Both the position numbers and the translations under genes were made by a program. From contig JACNKZ010000036.1 of assembly GCA_014381785.1 (NCBI GenBank), positions 1 to 46,981 of the forward strand: a DNA stretch of 46,981 bases, read 5' to 3'. Under the pieces are notes generated by a model. It was not told the origin of the DNA and did not search any database. It saw only the letters and a program-made list of their open reading frames with translations. This DNA is from Kiritimatiellota bacterium (GTDB lineage: Bacteria; Verrucomicrobiota; Kiritimatiellia; Kiritimatiellales; Tichowtungiaceae). Below are positions 39,425-46,981 of this stretch, piece after piece; position 1 is the stretch's first letter; each line of letters begins with the position of its first letter.

Positions 39425-40294
39425 ATGAAGATTTTTTTAGATGGTCAACTGGTGGATGAAAAAGATGCGGTCGTTTCTGTGTTCGATCACGGTCTGCTGT
39501 ATGGCGACGGTGTCTTTGAAGGCACACGGATTTATGACGGAAACATTGCTTTTCTGAAAGAGCACCTCGACCGCCTGTTTGAATCGGCCAAGGTGCTCAT
39601 GATCGATATCGGCATGACCAAAGAAGAGCTGATTCAGGCTACGGTGGACACCTGCAAAGCCAACGGGCTGGAAAACGGCTATATCCGCCACGTGGTGACG
39701 CGCGGTGCGGGCACGCTCGGCTTGAACCCGTACCTGTGCAAAAAGGCATCGGTCATCATCATCGCGGCCAGCATCAAGCTCTACCCGCAGGAGATGTATG
39801 ATAACGGCATGAAAATCATTACGGCCGGAACGATACGCAATATGTCTGAAGCGCTTAACCCGCGTGTGAAGAGTCTCAACTATCTCAACAACATTATGGC
39901 CAAGATCGAGGCGATCAACGCCGGCGTGATGGAGTGTTTGATGCTCAACCCGCAGGGTTATGTGGCGGAAGCCTCCGGAGACAACGTATTTGTGGTGAAA
40001 GGTAACAAACTGACGACCCCGCCGACCTGGTGCGGTGCGCTCGAAGGCATCACCCGTGAGAAGGTGATGGATCTGGCCCGCGAGATGGGCATGGAGGTTG
40101 AGGAAACCGTCATGAGCCGCTACGAAATCTGGACGGCCGACGAAGTGTTCCTCACCGGAACCGCTGCGGAAGTGATTGCGGTGATCGAGCTCGATAAGCG
40201 TCCGATCGGCAACGGCAAGCCCGGCCCGATTACGAATAAACTGATCGAAGCCTATCGCAAACTGGTTGTGAGTGACGGCGTTCGCATTGGTTAA
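39425..40294 (+). CDS. ilvE: Branched-chain amino acid aminotransferase
   Basis: 289 aa class IV PLP enzyme, last step of valine, leucine and isoleucine synthesis. FDHGLLYGDGVFEGTRIYDG near the N-terminus, PLP lysine K149 in NPRVKSLNYLNN, EASGDNVFVVK and EVFLTGTAAEVIAV. A D-amino acid or aminodeoxychorismate enzyme is possible, but the last motif favours IlvE. The preceding spacer contains a TACTGGATTGATGGAG-type micro-repeat. Confidence 0.9.
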   Translation: MKIFLDGQLVDEKDAVVSVFDHGLLYGDGVFEGTRIYDGNIAFLKEHLDRLFESAKVLMIDIGMTKEELIQATVDTCKANGLENGYIRHVVTRGAGTLGLNPYLCKKASVIIIAASIKLYPQEMYDNGMKIITAGTIRNMSEALNPRVKSLNYLNNIMAKIEAINAGVMECLMLNPQGYVAEASGDNVFVVKGNKLTTPPTWCGALEGITREKVMDLAREMGMEVEETVMSRYEIWTADEVFLTGTAAEVIAVIELDKRPIGNGKPGPITNKLIEAYRKLVVSDGVRIG

Positions 40295-40308
40295 AAGAGA
40301 TCAAACGC

Positions 40309-40812
40309 ATGAAATGTGACCTGTGTGATAAAGAAGCGGTGGTGCACCTGACGCAGGTGGTCAACGGAGAGATGAAAGAAGTTCATCTTTGCGAGGAACA
40401 CGCCAAAGAGCAGGGGATTGATATTAACAGCCCGCTTTCGATCACCGATATCCTGATGGGTCTTGGTGATTTAAAACAGGGGTTTGAGCATCAGTTGAGC
40501 CCGACCTGTCCGCGCTGCGGAATGGCGCGCGAGGAGTTCCGTAAAACCGGGCGGCTGGGATGCCCCGACTGCTACAAAACCTTTATGGCCGAGTTGGCGG
40601 TTGCCATTAAAGCAATGCACCACAGCACCCAGCACGTTGGTAAAATTCCGGCGCGCGAAGGAGTGCAGACTCGCATTAAATCGCAGATCGCCCGCTTGCA
40701 GAAAGAGCTGGAGGCTGCCGTCGCCCGTGAAGATTATGAAAAAGCCGCGCAGATTCGCGACCAGATTGCCATGGCCCGTGAACAGGCGAACGAAGAAGGC
40801 GGTGCGGCATGA
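40309..40812 (+). CDS. mcsA: McsA-like zinc protein, arginine kinase activator
   Basis: 167 aa. Two CxxC zinc-binding pairs (CDLCDKEAVVHLTQ with HLCEEHAKEQG; CPRCGMAREEF with GCPDCYKTF), then a C-terminal UVR motif coiled coil (LQKELEAAVAREDYEKAAQI). In Bacillus, McsA activates McsB and helps feed proteins to ClpC. The stop overlaps mcsB by four bases. CtsR and ClpC are not in the window. Confidence 0.9.
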   Translation: MKCDLCDKEAVVHLTQVVNGEMKEVHLCEEHAKEQGIDINSPLSITDILMGLGDLKQGFEHQLSPTCPRCGMAREEFRKTGRLGCPDCYKTFMAELAVAIKAMHHSTQHVGKIPAREGVQTRIKSQIARLQKELEAAVAREDYEKAAQIRDQIAMAREQANEEGGAA

Positions 40813-41873
40813 CGCTCGACGGACTCCTTGAACGTCACGGCGGCTGGCTTGAATCCAGCCCCGATGAAGGGCCGGTCATAAGCAGCCGGGTGCGCTTTGC
40901 GCGCAACCTGTATGACACCACCTTTCCCGGCTGGGCCTCTGAAGAGGTGCGCGACCGCGTCTGGAACCAGGTGGTGCTGGCTTTTGACAAGGTGGGAAAC
41001 AACACCGGCTTCCTGCGCTGGCGCATGGATGAACTGAAGCCGCTTGAACGCGAACTGCTGTTCGAACGTCATTTGATCAGTGCCGAGCTGGCTGAGCGCA
41101 AAACCGGCAGCGGCCTGTTTGTCAGCGAAGATGAATGCCGCGCGGTGATGGTTAATGAAGAGGATCACATTCGCCTGCAATCCCTTCAGCCCGGATTGAA
41201 CCTGCAGAAGGCGCTGGGCGAAGCGGAAGCGCTGGACGACAACCTGGAACAAACGCTTTCCTATGCCTTTTCATCCAAGTTGGGCTACCTCACAGCCTGT
41301 CCTTCCAATCTGGGAACCGGCATGCGTGCCAGTGTGATGCTCCACCTGCCGGGACTCTGCCTGACGGAAGAGATCAAGCCCGTTATTAATGCCGTTTCAA
41401 AAATCGGGCTGGCGGTGCGCGGTATGTGGGGCGAGGGCTCCGAAGCCGCGGGCCACATGTTTCAAATTTCCAACCAGATCACGCTGGGAAAAACCGAGGT
41501 GGAGATTATCTCCCACCTCGACCAGATTGTGCTCGAAGTGATTGAGCACGAGAAAAACGCCCGTCTGCGCCTGATGGAAAAACAAGAAATCCGGGTGCAC
41601 GATCACATCGGCCGCGCCTACGGCATTCTGGCCCACGCCGCGATGATAAACTCCAACGAAGCGCTCGACCTGTTGTCCGGCCTGCGCCTCGGCATTGATC
41701 TGGGTCTGATGCCCGAAATCGGCCGCCGGGACATCGACCAGCTTTTAATTCAAATCCAACCGGCACATCTCCAGCGATCCGCCGGCACTGCGCTCAGTGC
41801 GGAAGAACGCGACATCAAACGTGCGCAATATATTCGCGGGTTCTTAGATGGAAGGCAGGATGATGGCCGCTGA
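40809..41873 (+). CDS. mcsB: Protein arginine kinase McsB
   Basis: 354 aa guanidino-kinase-fold enzyme that phosphorylates arginines and marks proteins for ClpCP. ISSRVRFARNLYDTTFPGW, TACPSNLGTGMRASVMLHLP (the catalytic loop with its Cys) and RGMWGEGSEAAGHMFQISNQ are conserved. Translationally coupled to mcsA. The next gene starts inside its last codons. Confidence 0.93.
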   Translation: MTLDGLLERHGGWLESSPDEGPVISSRVRFARNLYDTTFPGWASEEVRDRVWNQVVLAFDKVGNNTGFLRWRMDELKPLERELLFERHLISAELAERKTGSGLFVSEDECRAVMVNEEDHIRLQSLQPGLNLQKALGEAEALDDNLEQTLSYAFSSKLGYLTACPSNLGTGMRASVMLHLPGLCLTEEIKPVINAVSKIGLAVRGMWGEGSEAAGHMFQISNQITLGKTEVEIISHLDQIVLEVIEHEKNARLRLMEKQEIRVHDHIGRAYGILAHAAMINSNEALDLLSGLRLGIDLGLMPEIGRRDIDQLLIQIQPAHLQRSAGTALSAEERDIKRAQYIRGFLDGRQDDGR

Positions 41874-42255
41874 AAAACTGGATCAGATCGCATTGCTTGA
41901 AGAACTCGAGCAGTTTCGAAAGGAAAAAGAACGAATCCGGATGCTGGTCGGGCAGATTGGCGGCAAGCACTCACAGAAACACGATCAGTACATGAACATC
42001 GGGTTCATCATCGCCATCGTGATTCTGTTTTTCTTAGACATCCTGCGGCACGTTTTTCACATCAATGTGCCGCTACCTCCGATGTTTTCCATCGAGCTGG
42101 CTGTGTTGCTGGTTTCCGTCAAGATTATCTGGATGATTCATCGCGGCACGAAGGTGGAGCACTTCCAGTTCTGGGTGCTTAACTCGATTGAGTTCCGCCT
42201 CAACGATGTCACAAAACGCCTCCGCGAAATCGACAAAAAGCTTTCCACAGAATAG
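41863..42255 (+). CDS. Coiled-coil protein with two membrane helices
   Basis: 130 aa. A charged coiled coil at residues 3-28 (LEELEQFRKEKERIRMLV), a hydrophobic helix near 44-60 (IGFIIAIVILFFLDIL), a second hydrophobic segment near 75-92 (IELAVLLVSVKIIWMI), and a charged C-terminal helix (LNDVTKRLREIDKKL). GAAGG lies seven bases before ATG 41863 (ATG 41860 also possible). I do not recognise a family. Cotranscribed with mcsAB and trpA by spacing. Confidence 0.65.
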   Translation: MAAEKLDQIALLEELEQFRKEKERIRMLVGQIGGKHSQKHDQYMNIGFIIAIVILFFLDILRHVFHINVPLPPMFSIELAVLLVSVKIIWMIHRGTKVEHFQFWVLNSIEFRLNDVTKRLREIDKKLSTE

Positions 42256-42265
42256 GTTTTCCCGC

Positions 42266-43072
42266 ATGAAAAAAACACGACTCGATAAAAAATTCAACGC
42301 GCTAAAAAAAGAGGGCAAAAAGGGATTCATCGCCTATATCGGTGCCGGGGACCCGAATCTCGATGACACGGTGGATATCGTGCTGAAGCTCGAGGCGGTC
42401 GGGGTCGACCTAGTGGAACTCGGTCTGCCGTTTTCCGATCCGCTGGCCGACGGCCGCGTCAATCAGGATGCCGCCATTCGCGCGCTCGAAGCGGGCGCCA
42501 CCTTTGACGGGGTGATGGAATGCGTCCGCAAGATCCGCGAGAAATCGCAGATTCCAATGATTTTCTACGCCTACCTCAATACCCTCTACGCCCGGGGATT
42601 CGAAAAAGCCATGACAGAGGCCGCTGAGGCGGGAATTGACGGGTTCCTGATTCTCGATATGCCGCGCGAAGAATCCGGCCCCTATAAAGGCGCGATTAAA
42701 TCAGCGCATCTCAACAACATCGTTTTGATCACCCCGACCACACCCGAAGAGCGGATGGAAAAAATTGTTAAAAACGCCAACGGCTTTGTTTACTGCGTTT
42801 CGCGCGAAGGCGTCACCGGCGTGCGCGATGACGTGGCCGAGGGCGCGAGCGCACTGGTTGCACAGATTAAACAGCACACGTCGCTGCCGGTCGCTCTGGG
42901 GTTCGGAATCGGAACGCCCGCGCAGGCCGCCGAAGCCGCATCGTATGCCGATGCGGTTGTCGTTGGCAGCGCGATCGTAAATAAGTTTCATGAAAACCCT
43001 CACACCGAAGAGGGCCGCGCCGACGCGGCCGCCTTCGTGGCTGAAATGGTTCGCGCTGTCAAAGCCGTATAA
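42266..43072 (+). CDS. trpA: Tryptophan synthase alpha subunit
   Basis: 268 aa TIM barrel that releases indole from indoleglycerol phosphate. Catalytic E51 and D62 lie in VELGLPFSDPLADG; YAYLNTLYARG and VSREGVTGVR are further signatures, and ALGFGIGTPAQA binds phosphate. ATG 42266 fits family N-termini. trpB is not in the window, so trp genes may be scattered. Confidence 0.95.
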   Translation: MKKTRLDKKFNALKKEGKKGFIAYIGAGDPNLDDTVDIVLKLEAVGVDLVELGLPFSDPLADGRVNQDAAIRALEAGATFDGVMECVRKIREKSQIPMIFYAYLNTLYARGFEKAMTEAAEAGIDGFLILDMPREESGPYKGAIKSAHLNNIVLITPTTPEERMEKIVKNANGFVYCVSREGVTGVRDDVAEGASALVAQIKQHTSLPVALGFGIGTPAQAAEAASYADAVVVGSAIVNKFHENPHTEEGRADAAAFVAEMVRAVKAV

Positions 43073-43076
43073 CGCT

Positions 43077-43238
43077 TCCAAGGATTGAACCCGATCGAAG
43101 CGAGAGAGGCTTTTGGATTCTTTCCAAAAGCAATGACTGGAAGCGATGGCAACAATCCTGTACAAATTTTCCAATGTTTGGAAAGTGGGACGGGCTTCCA
43201 GCCTGTCTGCGGCTAAACTGCTTCCAATGATTGGGAAA
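43077..43238. repeat. Composite intergenic element, copy 4, and neighbours
   Basis: Degenerate palindrome CTTCCAAGGATTGAAC at 43077, GAAGCGAGAGAGGCTTTTGG, a hairpin CTTTTGG/CCAAAAG, GCAATGACTGGAAGCGATGG, the perfect palindrome TTCCAA-TGT-TTGGAA at 43169-43183, GGGACGGGCTTCCAGCCTGT (a decayed copy of 46551-46577), and a degenerate palindrome at 43222-43238. No gene is visible between trpA and the RhuM gene. Confidence 0.6.
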
Positions 43239-43328
43239 CGGTTTTTTTCGCGGTCATTTTGACTCGCCGTAGCGGGCGAAGGCGGTTCGCGTTTTTTTTG
43301 CGGTTGAAAATCTGAAGTATACCTGATT

Positions 43329-44372
43329 ATGAAAATGAATGATAAAAACCAAAATTTGCCGGGCAAGGGCGAGTTGTTGGTTTATCAGACCGAGGATGGG
43401 CAGGTGAAGCTGGATGTGCGGCTTGAAAACGAGACGCTTTGGCTGACACAGCCACTGATGGCGGAGCTGTTCCAGACCAGTATTCCGAACATAAGCATGC
43501 ACATACGAAATATTTATGAAGACGGCGAGCTCGCGCCGGAGGCAACTGTTAAGAAATTCTTAACAGTTCGGCAGGAAGGGTCACGGCAGGTTCAGCGGAA
43601 CCTTGAGTATTACAATCTCGACATGATTATTTCGGTCGGCTACCGGGTGAAAAGCGTGATTGCGACCCGTTTTCGCATCTGGGCGACGGAACGGCTTCGG
43701 GAATACATTGTGAAGGGTTTCACGATGGATGATGAGCGGCTGAAGCAGGCAGGGGGCGGCGGCTACTTTGAAGAATTACTGGCCCGCATACGCGATATCC
43801 GATCTTCCGAGAAGGTGTTCTGGTGCAAGGTACTTGATATTTACGCGACCAGTATTGATTACGATCCGCACTCCGATGTTTCTCGCGAATTTTTTAAAAT
43901 TATCCAGAACAAAATGCACTGGGCGGCGCATGGACAAACAGCGGCGGAAGTGATTGCCGAACGTGCCGATGCCAAACAGCCAAATATGGGTTTGACGAAC
44001 TGGATCGGATCGAACATCCGTAAAAACGAGACGGAGATCGCCAAGAACTATTTAAAAGAAGACGAATTGAATCTGTTGAACCGGATTGTGACGATGTATC
44101 TGGAGTTCGCAGAACTTCAGGCGCTGAATCGGACGCCGATGAGCATGCAGGACTGGATTGATAAGCTGGACGACTTTCTGAAACTGTCCGGGCGGAACAT
44201 TCTTACCCACGCCGGGGCAATTACACATGATGAAGCGTTGCAGAAGGCGCATGAGGAATTTGAAAAATTTCATGTCGCACAATTGGAATTGCCGAGTAAC
44301 GCGGAAGCGGATTTTCTGGCAATGGAAGCCGAGTTGAAGCAGATTGAGAATCAGGACTCAAAGGAGATTTAA
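43329..44372 (+). CDS. RhuM-like protein
   Basis: 347 aa. It matches the RhuM/YoaP-like virulence protein family by LVYQTEDGQVKLDVRLENET, LWLTQPLMAELFQ, VKKFLTVRQEGSRQVQRNLE and YYNLDMIISVGYRV. Family members are common in mobile and defence-associated islands, but molecular function is unknown. Residues about 70-80 are encoded by a perfect 12-bp inverted repeat (43544-43568). It is two bases upstream of the manC start, so cotranscription is likely. Confidence 0.85.
   Translation: MKMNDKNQNLPGKGELLVYQTEDGQVKLDVRLENETLWLTQPLMAELFQTSIPNISMHIRNIYEDGELAPEATVKKFLTVRQEGSRQVQRNLEYYNLDMIISVGYRVKSVIATRFRIWATERLREYIVKGFTMDDERLKQAGGGGYFEELLARIRDIRSSEKVFWCKVLDIYATSIDYDPHSDVSREFFKIIQNKMHWAAHGQTAAEVIAERADAKQPNMGLTNWIGSNIRKNETEIAKNYLKEDELNLLNRIVTMYLEFAELQALNRTPMSMQDWIDKLDDFLKLSGRNILTHAGAITHDEALQKAHEEFEKFHVAQLELPSNAEADFLAMEAELKQIENQDSKEI
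43544..43568. repeat. 12-bp inverted repeat in the RhuM gene
   Basis: AACTGTTAAGAA, one base, TTCTTAACAGTT, perfectly symmetric, read as TVKKFLTV, a conserved stretch of the family. Confidence 0.7.
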
Positions 44373-44374
44373 TT

Positions 44375-45457
44375 ATGGCGGGACGTTATGCAGTGATTAT
44401 GGCGGGCGGCAAGGGCGAACGCTTTTGGCCGCTGAGCACCTCGAAACACCCGAAGCAGCTTCTGGCGCTGGTGGGCGATAAGCCGTTGATCGCGCAGGCG
44501 GTGGATCGTTTGGACGGCTTAATTCCTCCGGAAAATGTTTTTGTGGTGACCAATGCGGATTTGGTGGAGGCCACGCAACAAGCGGCGCCGATGCTGCCGC
44601 CTGAAAATATTGTCGGCGAACCGATCGGGCGCGACACCGCCGCGGCGGTGGCCTGCGGCGGCGCGCTGGTTGCCGCGAAGGATCCGGACGGCGTGTTCGC
44701 CGTGCTTACCGCCGATCAGGTGATGAGTAATCTCGATGTCTTTAAAGCCACCCTCCAGGGCGGAATGAATCTGGCCGATGAAAATGAAATTCTGGTCACT
44801 ATCGGCATCCAGCCGACCTTTCCAAGCACCGGTTTCGGCTATATCGAATCGGGCGATGATTTCGGAAGTGCCGAGGGCGTTCAGTTTAAAAAGGCGGTTC
44901 GCTTTGTCGAAAAGCCGGATGCTGAAACCGCGCAAAGCTATCTCGACACCGGAAAGTTCTTCTGGAACTCCGGTATGTTTATCTGGTCGGTTCCAACCCT
45001 TCGCAACGCGTTTGCCGCGCACTGCCCGGAAATGAAAAAACTGATGGATGAGCTGACCGAATTCGCCGCGCGCGGTGAAATTTTCCAAGGGTTGGAAAAA
45101 ATTTATCCAACCCTTGGAAAAATCTCGGTCGACTACGCACTGATGGAAAAAGCGGATAACATCGTGATGGCCTGCGGCACATTCATTTGGGATGATGTCG
45201 GTTCCTGGCCCGCGCTTGAAGGCCATTTCCCGCAGGACGAAAGCGGCAACACGCTGATCGGTGAATGCGAACAGATTGATTCGAAAAACAATATCATTTA
45301 CTCTAAAGACCGCATCACCGCAGTGATCGGTGCGGAAGATTTGATTGTGGTGCAGGCGGAGGGCGTGACGCTGGTCTGCCCGAAGGACCGCGCGCAGGAT
45401 ATTAAACAGATGGTGACGGCGCTTCGCGAAAAGGGCGGGCGTGAGGACATTCTGTAA
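44375..45457 (+). CDS. manC: Mannose-1-phosphate guanylyltransferase
   Basis: 360 aa, makes GDP-mannose from mannose-1-phosphate and GTP. AVIMAGGKGERFWPLSTSKH is the nucleotidyltransferase loop; PIGRDTAAAVACGGAL, TADQVM, FVEKPDAETAQSYL, WNSGMFIWSVPTLRNAF and ISVDYALMEKA follow the family. No C-terminal isomerase domain. Two back-to-back TTCCAA palindromes are read as IFQGLEKIYPTLGK just before the conserved ISVDYALMEK. Confidence 0.92.
   Translation: MAGRYAVIMAGGKGERFWPLSTSKHPKQLLALVGDKPLIAQAVDRLDGLIPPENVFVVTNADLVEATQQAAPMLPPENIVGEPIGRDTAAAVACGGALVAAKDPDGVFAVLTADQVMSNLDVFKATLQGGMNLADENEILVTIGIQPTFPSTGFGYIESGDDFGSAEGVQFKKAVRFVEKPDAETAQSYLDTGKFFWNSGMFIWSVPTLRNAFAAHCPEMKKLMDELTEFAARGEIFQGLEKIYPTLGKISVDYALMEKADNIVMACGTFIWDDVGSWPALEGHFPQDESGNTLIGECEQIDSKNNIIYSKDRITAVIGAEDLIVVQAEGVTLVCPKDRAQDIKQMVTALREKGGREDIL
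45083..45123. repeat. Paired TTCCAA palindromes, in manC
   Basis: Perfect core TTCCAA-GGG-TTGGAA at 45083-45097, then ATCCAACCCTTGGAAAAAT at 45105-45123 (one base off the core). The two are also complementary to each other, so the whole region can fold as a longer hairpin. Confidence 0.88.
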
Positions 45458-45471
45458 ACCGGAGGTGCATG

Positions 45472-45957
45472 ATGCTGGATAAATGGGTAGATGCTGCGAA
45501 ACAAATCGGAGCCATATTGTTCGAACGGGATTCTATTGCGGAAACCTGGATTCTGTCGGTTGTGCTTTTTGTGTTCCTGATGCTTGTGTTTAAGTTCGCC
45601 GCCCATCCCCTGACCGGGAGTTCGGGTCGCGCACTCTTTGTTCTCGTTCCCGGTTTTGTGTTGATGATCGCCGGAGCGGGAGCTGCCCGCGCCTTCCTCA
45701 GCGATAGTCTGCTTTATGAACTTCTTGGGGCGGGCGTCGTTTTGTTTGTGGTGGTTCTTCCGCTGACTCAGGCCGTGCAGGATACCTCCTATCTCTCTTC
45801 ATTTTTGCTTTGGGTTGTTGTTCTGTTGACCGTCGCGGCGATATTTCAGGCGGAATCGGCAGTCGGCCGGGTCATTCATGAGGGAGCCGGAACCGGTTCG
45901 TCGATGAAGCGGCACAATAGTCAGGTGGATGATATTTTTAAAAAAACCGGAAACTAA
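45472..45957 (+). CDS. Membrane protein of unknown function
   Basis: 161 aa, four hydrophobic segments (about 25-45, 52-72, 82-103, 112-130), then a polar tail ending DDIFKKTGN. GGAGGT precedes two ATGs (45469, 45472); spacing favours the second. No family recognised. It abuts ruvX (ruvX ATG follows its TAA directly). Confidence 0.65.
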   Translation: MLDKWVDAAKQIGAILFERDSIAETWILSVVLFVFLMLVFKFAAHPLTGSSGRALFVLVPGFVLMIAGAGAARAFLSDSLLYELLGAGVVLFVVVLPLTQAVQDTSYLSSFLLWVVVLLTVAAIFQAESAVGRVIHEGAGTGSSMKRHNSQVDDIFKKTGN

Positions 45958-46365
45958 ATGGGGCGGATTTTAGGCATAGATCACGGTGACGTGCGGATCG
46001 GCATCGCGATGAGCGATGAAACCGCCTTTCTGGCTTCACCGCTGACCACCATTCGGAACGGGAAGGGCGCGGTGGATGAGATCCTCGCACTGCTCAACGA
46101 GCACGGCGTTGAAAAGATTGTGATTGGTCTTCCGCTCAATATGAACGGCTCTGCCGGGCCCGCCACCGAAAAAGTCCGCAAGTTTGCCGTCAAACTCGCT
46201 GCAAAAACCGATGTGCCGATTGTGGAGATGGATGAGCGGCTCACCACCGTCACCGCGCATCATAACCTGCGCGAAGCCGGGCTCGATGGCAGGCAGCGCA
46301 AGGGCGTGGTCGATATGGCCGCCGCCCAGGTCATCCTGCAGGACTGGCTCGATATGCACGGGTAA
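45958..46365 (+). CDS. ruvX: Putative pre-16S rRNA nuclease / Holliday junction resolvase-like YqgF
   Basis: 135 aa RNase H-fold protein. RILGIDHGDVRIGIAMSD at the N-terminus carries the first catalytic Asp; IVIGLPLNMNGSAGPATEKV, EMDERLTTVTA and VDMAAAQVILQDWL are the other conserved motifs. Needed for 16S rRNA 5' maturation in E. coli. Directly follows the membrane protein gene. Confidence 0.93.
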   Translation: MGRILGIDHGDVRIGIAMSDETAFLASPLTTIRNGKGAVDEILALLNEHGVEKIVIGLPLNMNGSAGPATEKVRKFAVKLAAKTDVPIVEMDERLTTVTAHHNLREAGLDGRQRKGVVDMAAAQVILQDWLDMHG

Positions 46366-46479
46366 TGTCGCCGCCGAGTTGCGTTGGTCGAGATGCTTAC
46401 ATGCGAGAACTGCCTCGAACCCCTTCGTTCTCTTCGTTTCCTTCTGTTAAAAATTCACTCATTTTCTGGCTATATTGCC

Positions 46480-46524
46480 TTAATTTAGCACCATTCCGGA
46501 CTGACCCGAATGGCACTAAGTTAA
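46480..46524. repeat. GGACTGACCC hairpin, copy 1
   Basis: TTAATTTAGCACCATTC and GAATGGCACTAAGTTAA pair with three mismatches around CGGACTGACCC. The first 29 bases are a direct near-repeat of 46627-46655 (four differences). The sequence type GGGTCAGTCCGGAATGG recurs near RAYT genes in my recollection. Confidence 0.65.
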
Positions 46525-46550
46525 GCGCATTTTAACCGCGTTTCAGTAAT

Positions 46551-46577
46551 GTGGGACAGGCTTCCAGCCTGTCCCAC
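46551..46577. repeat. 12-bp perfect palindrome GTGGGACAGGCT
   Basis: GTGGGACAGGCT, TCC loop, AGCCTGTCCCAC. A decayed relative is at 43187-43211. It lies between the two GGACTGACCC copies. Confidence 0.8.
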
Positions 46578-46626
46578 TTTGAAAACACATAGAGTCAGAT
46601 TCATAGGCATTCGCTTTAAAAACTCC

Positions 46627-46655
46627 TTAACTTAGTGCCATTCCGGACTGACCCC
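46627..46655. repeat. GGACTGACCC repeat, copy 2
   Basis: TTAACTTAGTGCCATTCCGG followed by ACTGACCCC, direct repeat of copy 1. The next 280 bases are AT-rich with nothing recognised, apart from GGGGGTCAGCC at 46873-46883. Confidence 0.65.
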
Positions 46656-46938
46656 GTTGTAATGCCTGAGCCTTTGCAGGACGGGTAGATGCGGTAATCG
46701 CATATCAATGCATTCCGACCCGCCGCGCGGGGTTGCACAATGCTCCGCATCCTTCATGTTTCCGCAGGTTTACCCGTTTTTCCTGTATGCAGAGTGATGA
46801 AGTCTATAAATAGCTGCATTATTCATATTTATTTAAATTCATTATTTAATTTAAAGGTATGGACAAGAGAAAGGGGGTCAGCCGATGAATTTTAGAATTT
46901 GGTTTGGCTTTTTCTCTTTTTGATCTTACGTTCTCTGC

Positions 46939-46981
46939 ATGGCCCGAGCCCTTCGAGTTGAATATCCCGGTGCGCGATATC
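46939..46981 (+). CDS. Transposase start, RAYT / IS200-like type (cut by window edge)
   Basis: The last 43 bases open with ATG and read MARALRVEYPGARY. That N-terminus is typical of REP-associated Y1 transposases (usually continuing YHVTSRGNER). Only 14 codons are visible. The GGGGGTCAGCC and GGACTGACCC repeats upstream fit a REP-transposase unit different from the one in hypF. Confidence 0.65.
   Translation, partial: MARALRVEYPGARY

Noticed and set aside
43329-44372. RhuM gene as part of a defence island
   Set aside because: Its neighbours are trpA and manC, with no restriction, abortive infection or other defence genes.
1-46981. CRISPR array
   Set aside because: Repeats seen are scattered or at most doubled; none has the regular repeat-spacer alternation, and no cas gene is present.

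Overview
The window looks like ordinary bacterial chromosome from the PVC side of the tree. My best guess is Kiritimatiellota or a close Verrucomicrobiota relative. That rests on the gene set (long eukaryote-like IleRS, McsA/McsB pair, Rnf complex, a left-handed beta-helix GlmU-like protein) and on a very frequent TTTTCCAA-N3-TTGGAAAA palindrome that I associate with that group from memory, so it is inference. GC is moderate to high, genes are densely packed, and most starts have a GGAG-type Shine-Dalgarno.

Layout. 0-3 kb: tRNA-Pro, tlyA and hemW divergent, and rpmB facing rpsN. 3-9.4 kb: a plus-strand run with glmS, citrate synthase, a TPR protein, a small membrane protein, a GlmU-like beta-helix protein and glmM (amino-sugar synthesis split over a few genes). 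9.4-14 kb: tmRNA, an SH3 protein, tRNA-Gly and ileS. 14-20 kb: a secreted phospholipase D-like protein, a 3D-domain lipoprotein, a hybrid histidine kinase and a short secretin-like protein. 20.3-20.9 kb is gene-free and repeat-rich. 20.9-26.8 kb: a complete rnfABCDGE operon, with a foreign GxxExxY gene inserted between rnfA and rnfB inside a long inverted repeat. 27-30 kb: a DUF362 protein, a PadR regulator with a matching palindromic operator on each side, and ApbE, the flavin transferase that Rnf needs. 30-36.8 kb: hypF, hypC, hypD and hypE for [NiFe]-hydrogenase maturation, with SleB-like hydrolase between hypF and hypC. 36.8-39.3 kb: LolC/E and LolD, separated by a broken DUF4160 gene and a DUF2442 gene. 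39.4-46.4 kb: ilvE, mcsA, mcsB, a coiled-coil membrane protein, trpA, a RhuM-like gene, a mannose-1-phosphate guanylyltransferase, a membrane protein and ruvX. The last 570 bases are repeats followed by the first 14 codons of a REP-associated-type transposase.

Two things stand out. First, 14 perfect copies of TTCCAA-N3-TTGGAA lie in 47 kb, both between genes and inside reading frames, where they are read as F-Q-x-L-E, F-P-x-x-G-K or S-x-x-W-K. Second, hypF is an open 1029-codon frame that contains a whole REP-associated tyrosine transposase (RAYT) between 82-base direct repeats exactly 663 bases apart, so loss by recombination would leave hypF in frame. Several other small repeat families (elements ending in TTTTGACAGGATAACAGGAT in three hyp-cluster spacers, a composite intergenic family at four sites, GGGGTCAG-type repeats) show that this genome is heavily colonised by short non-autonomous elements.
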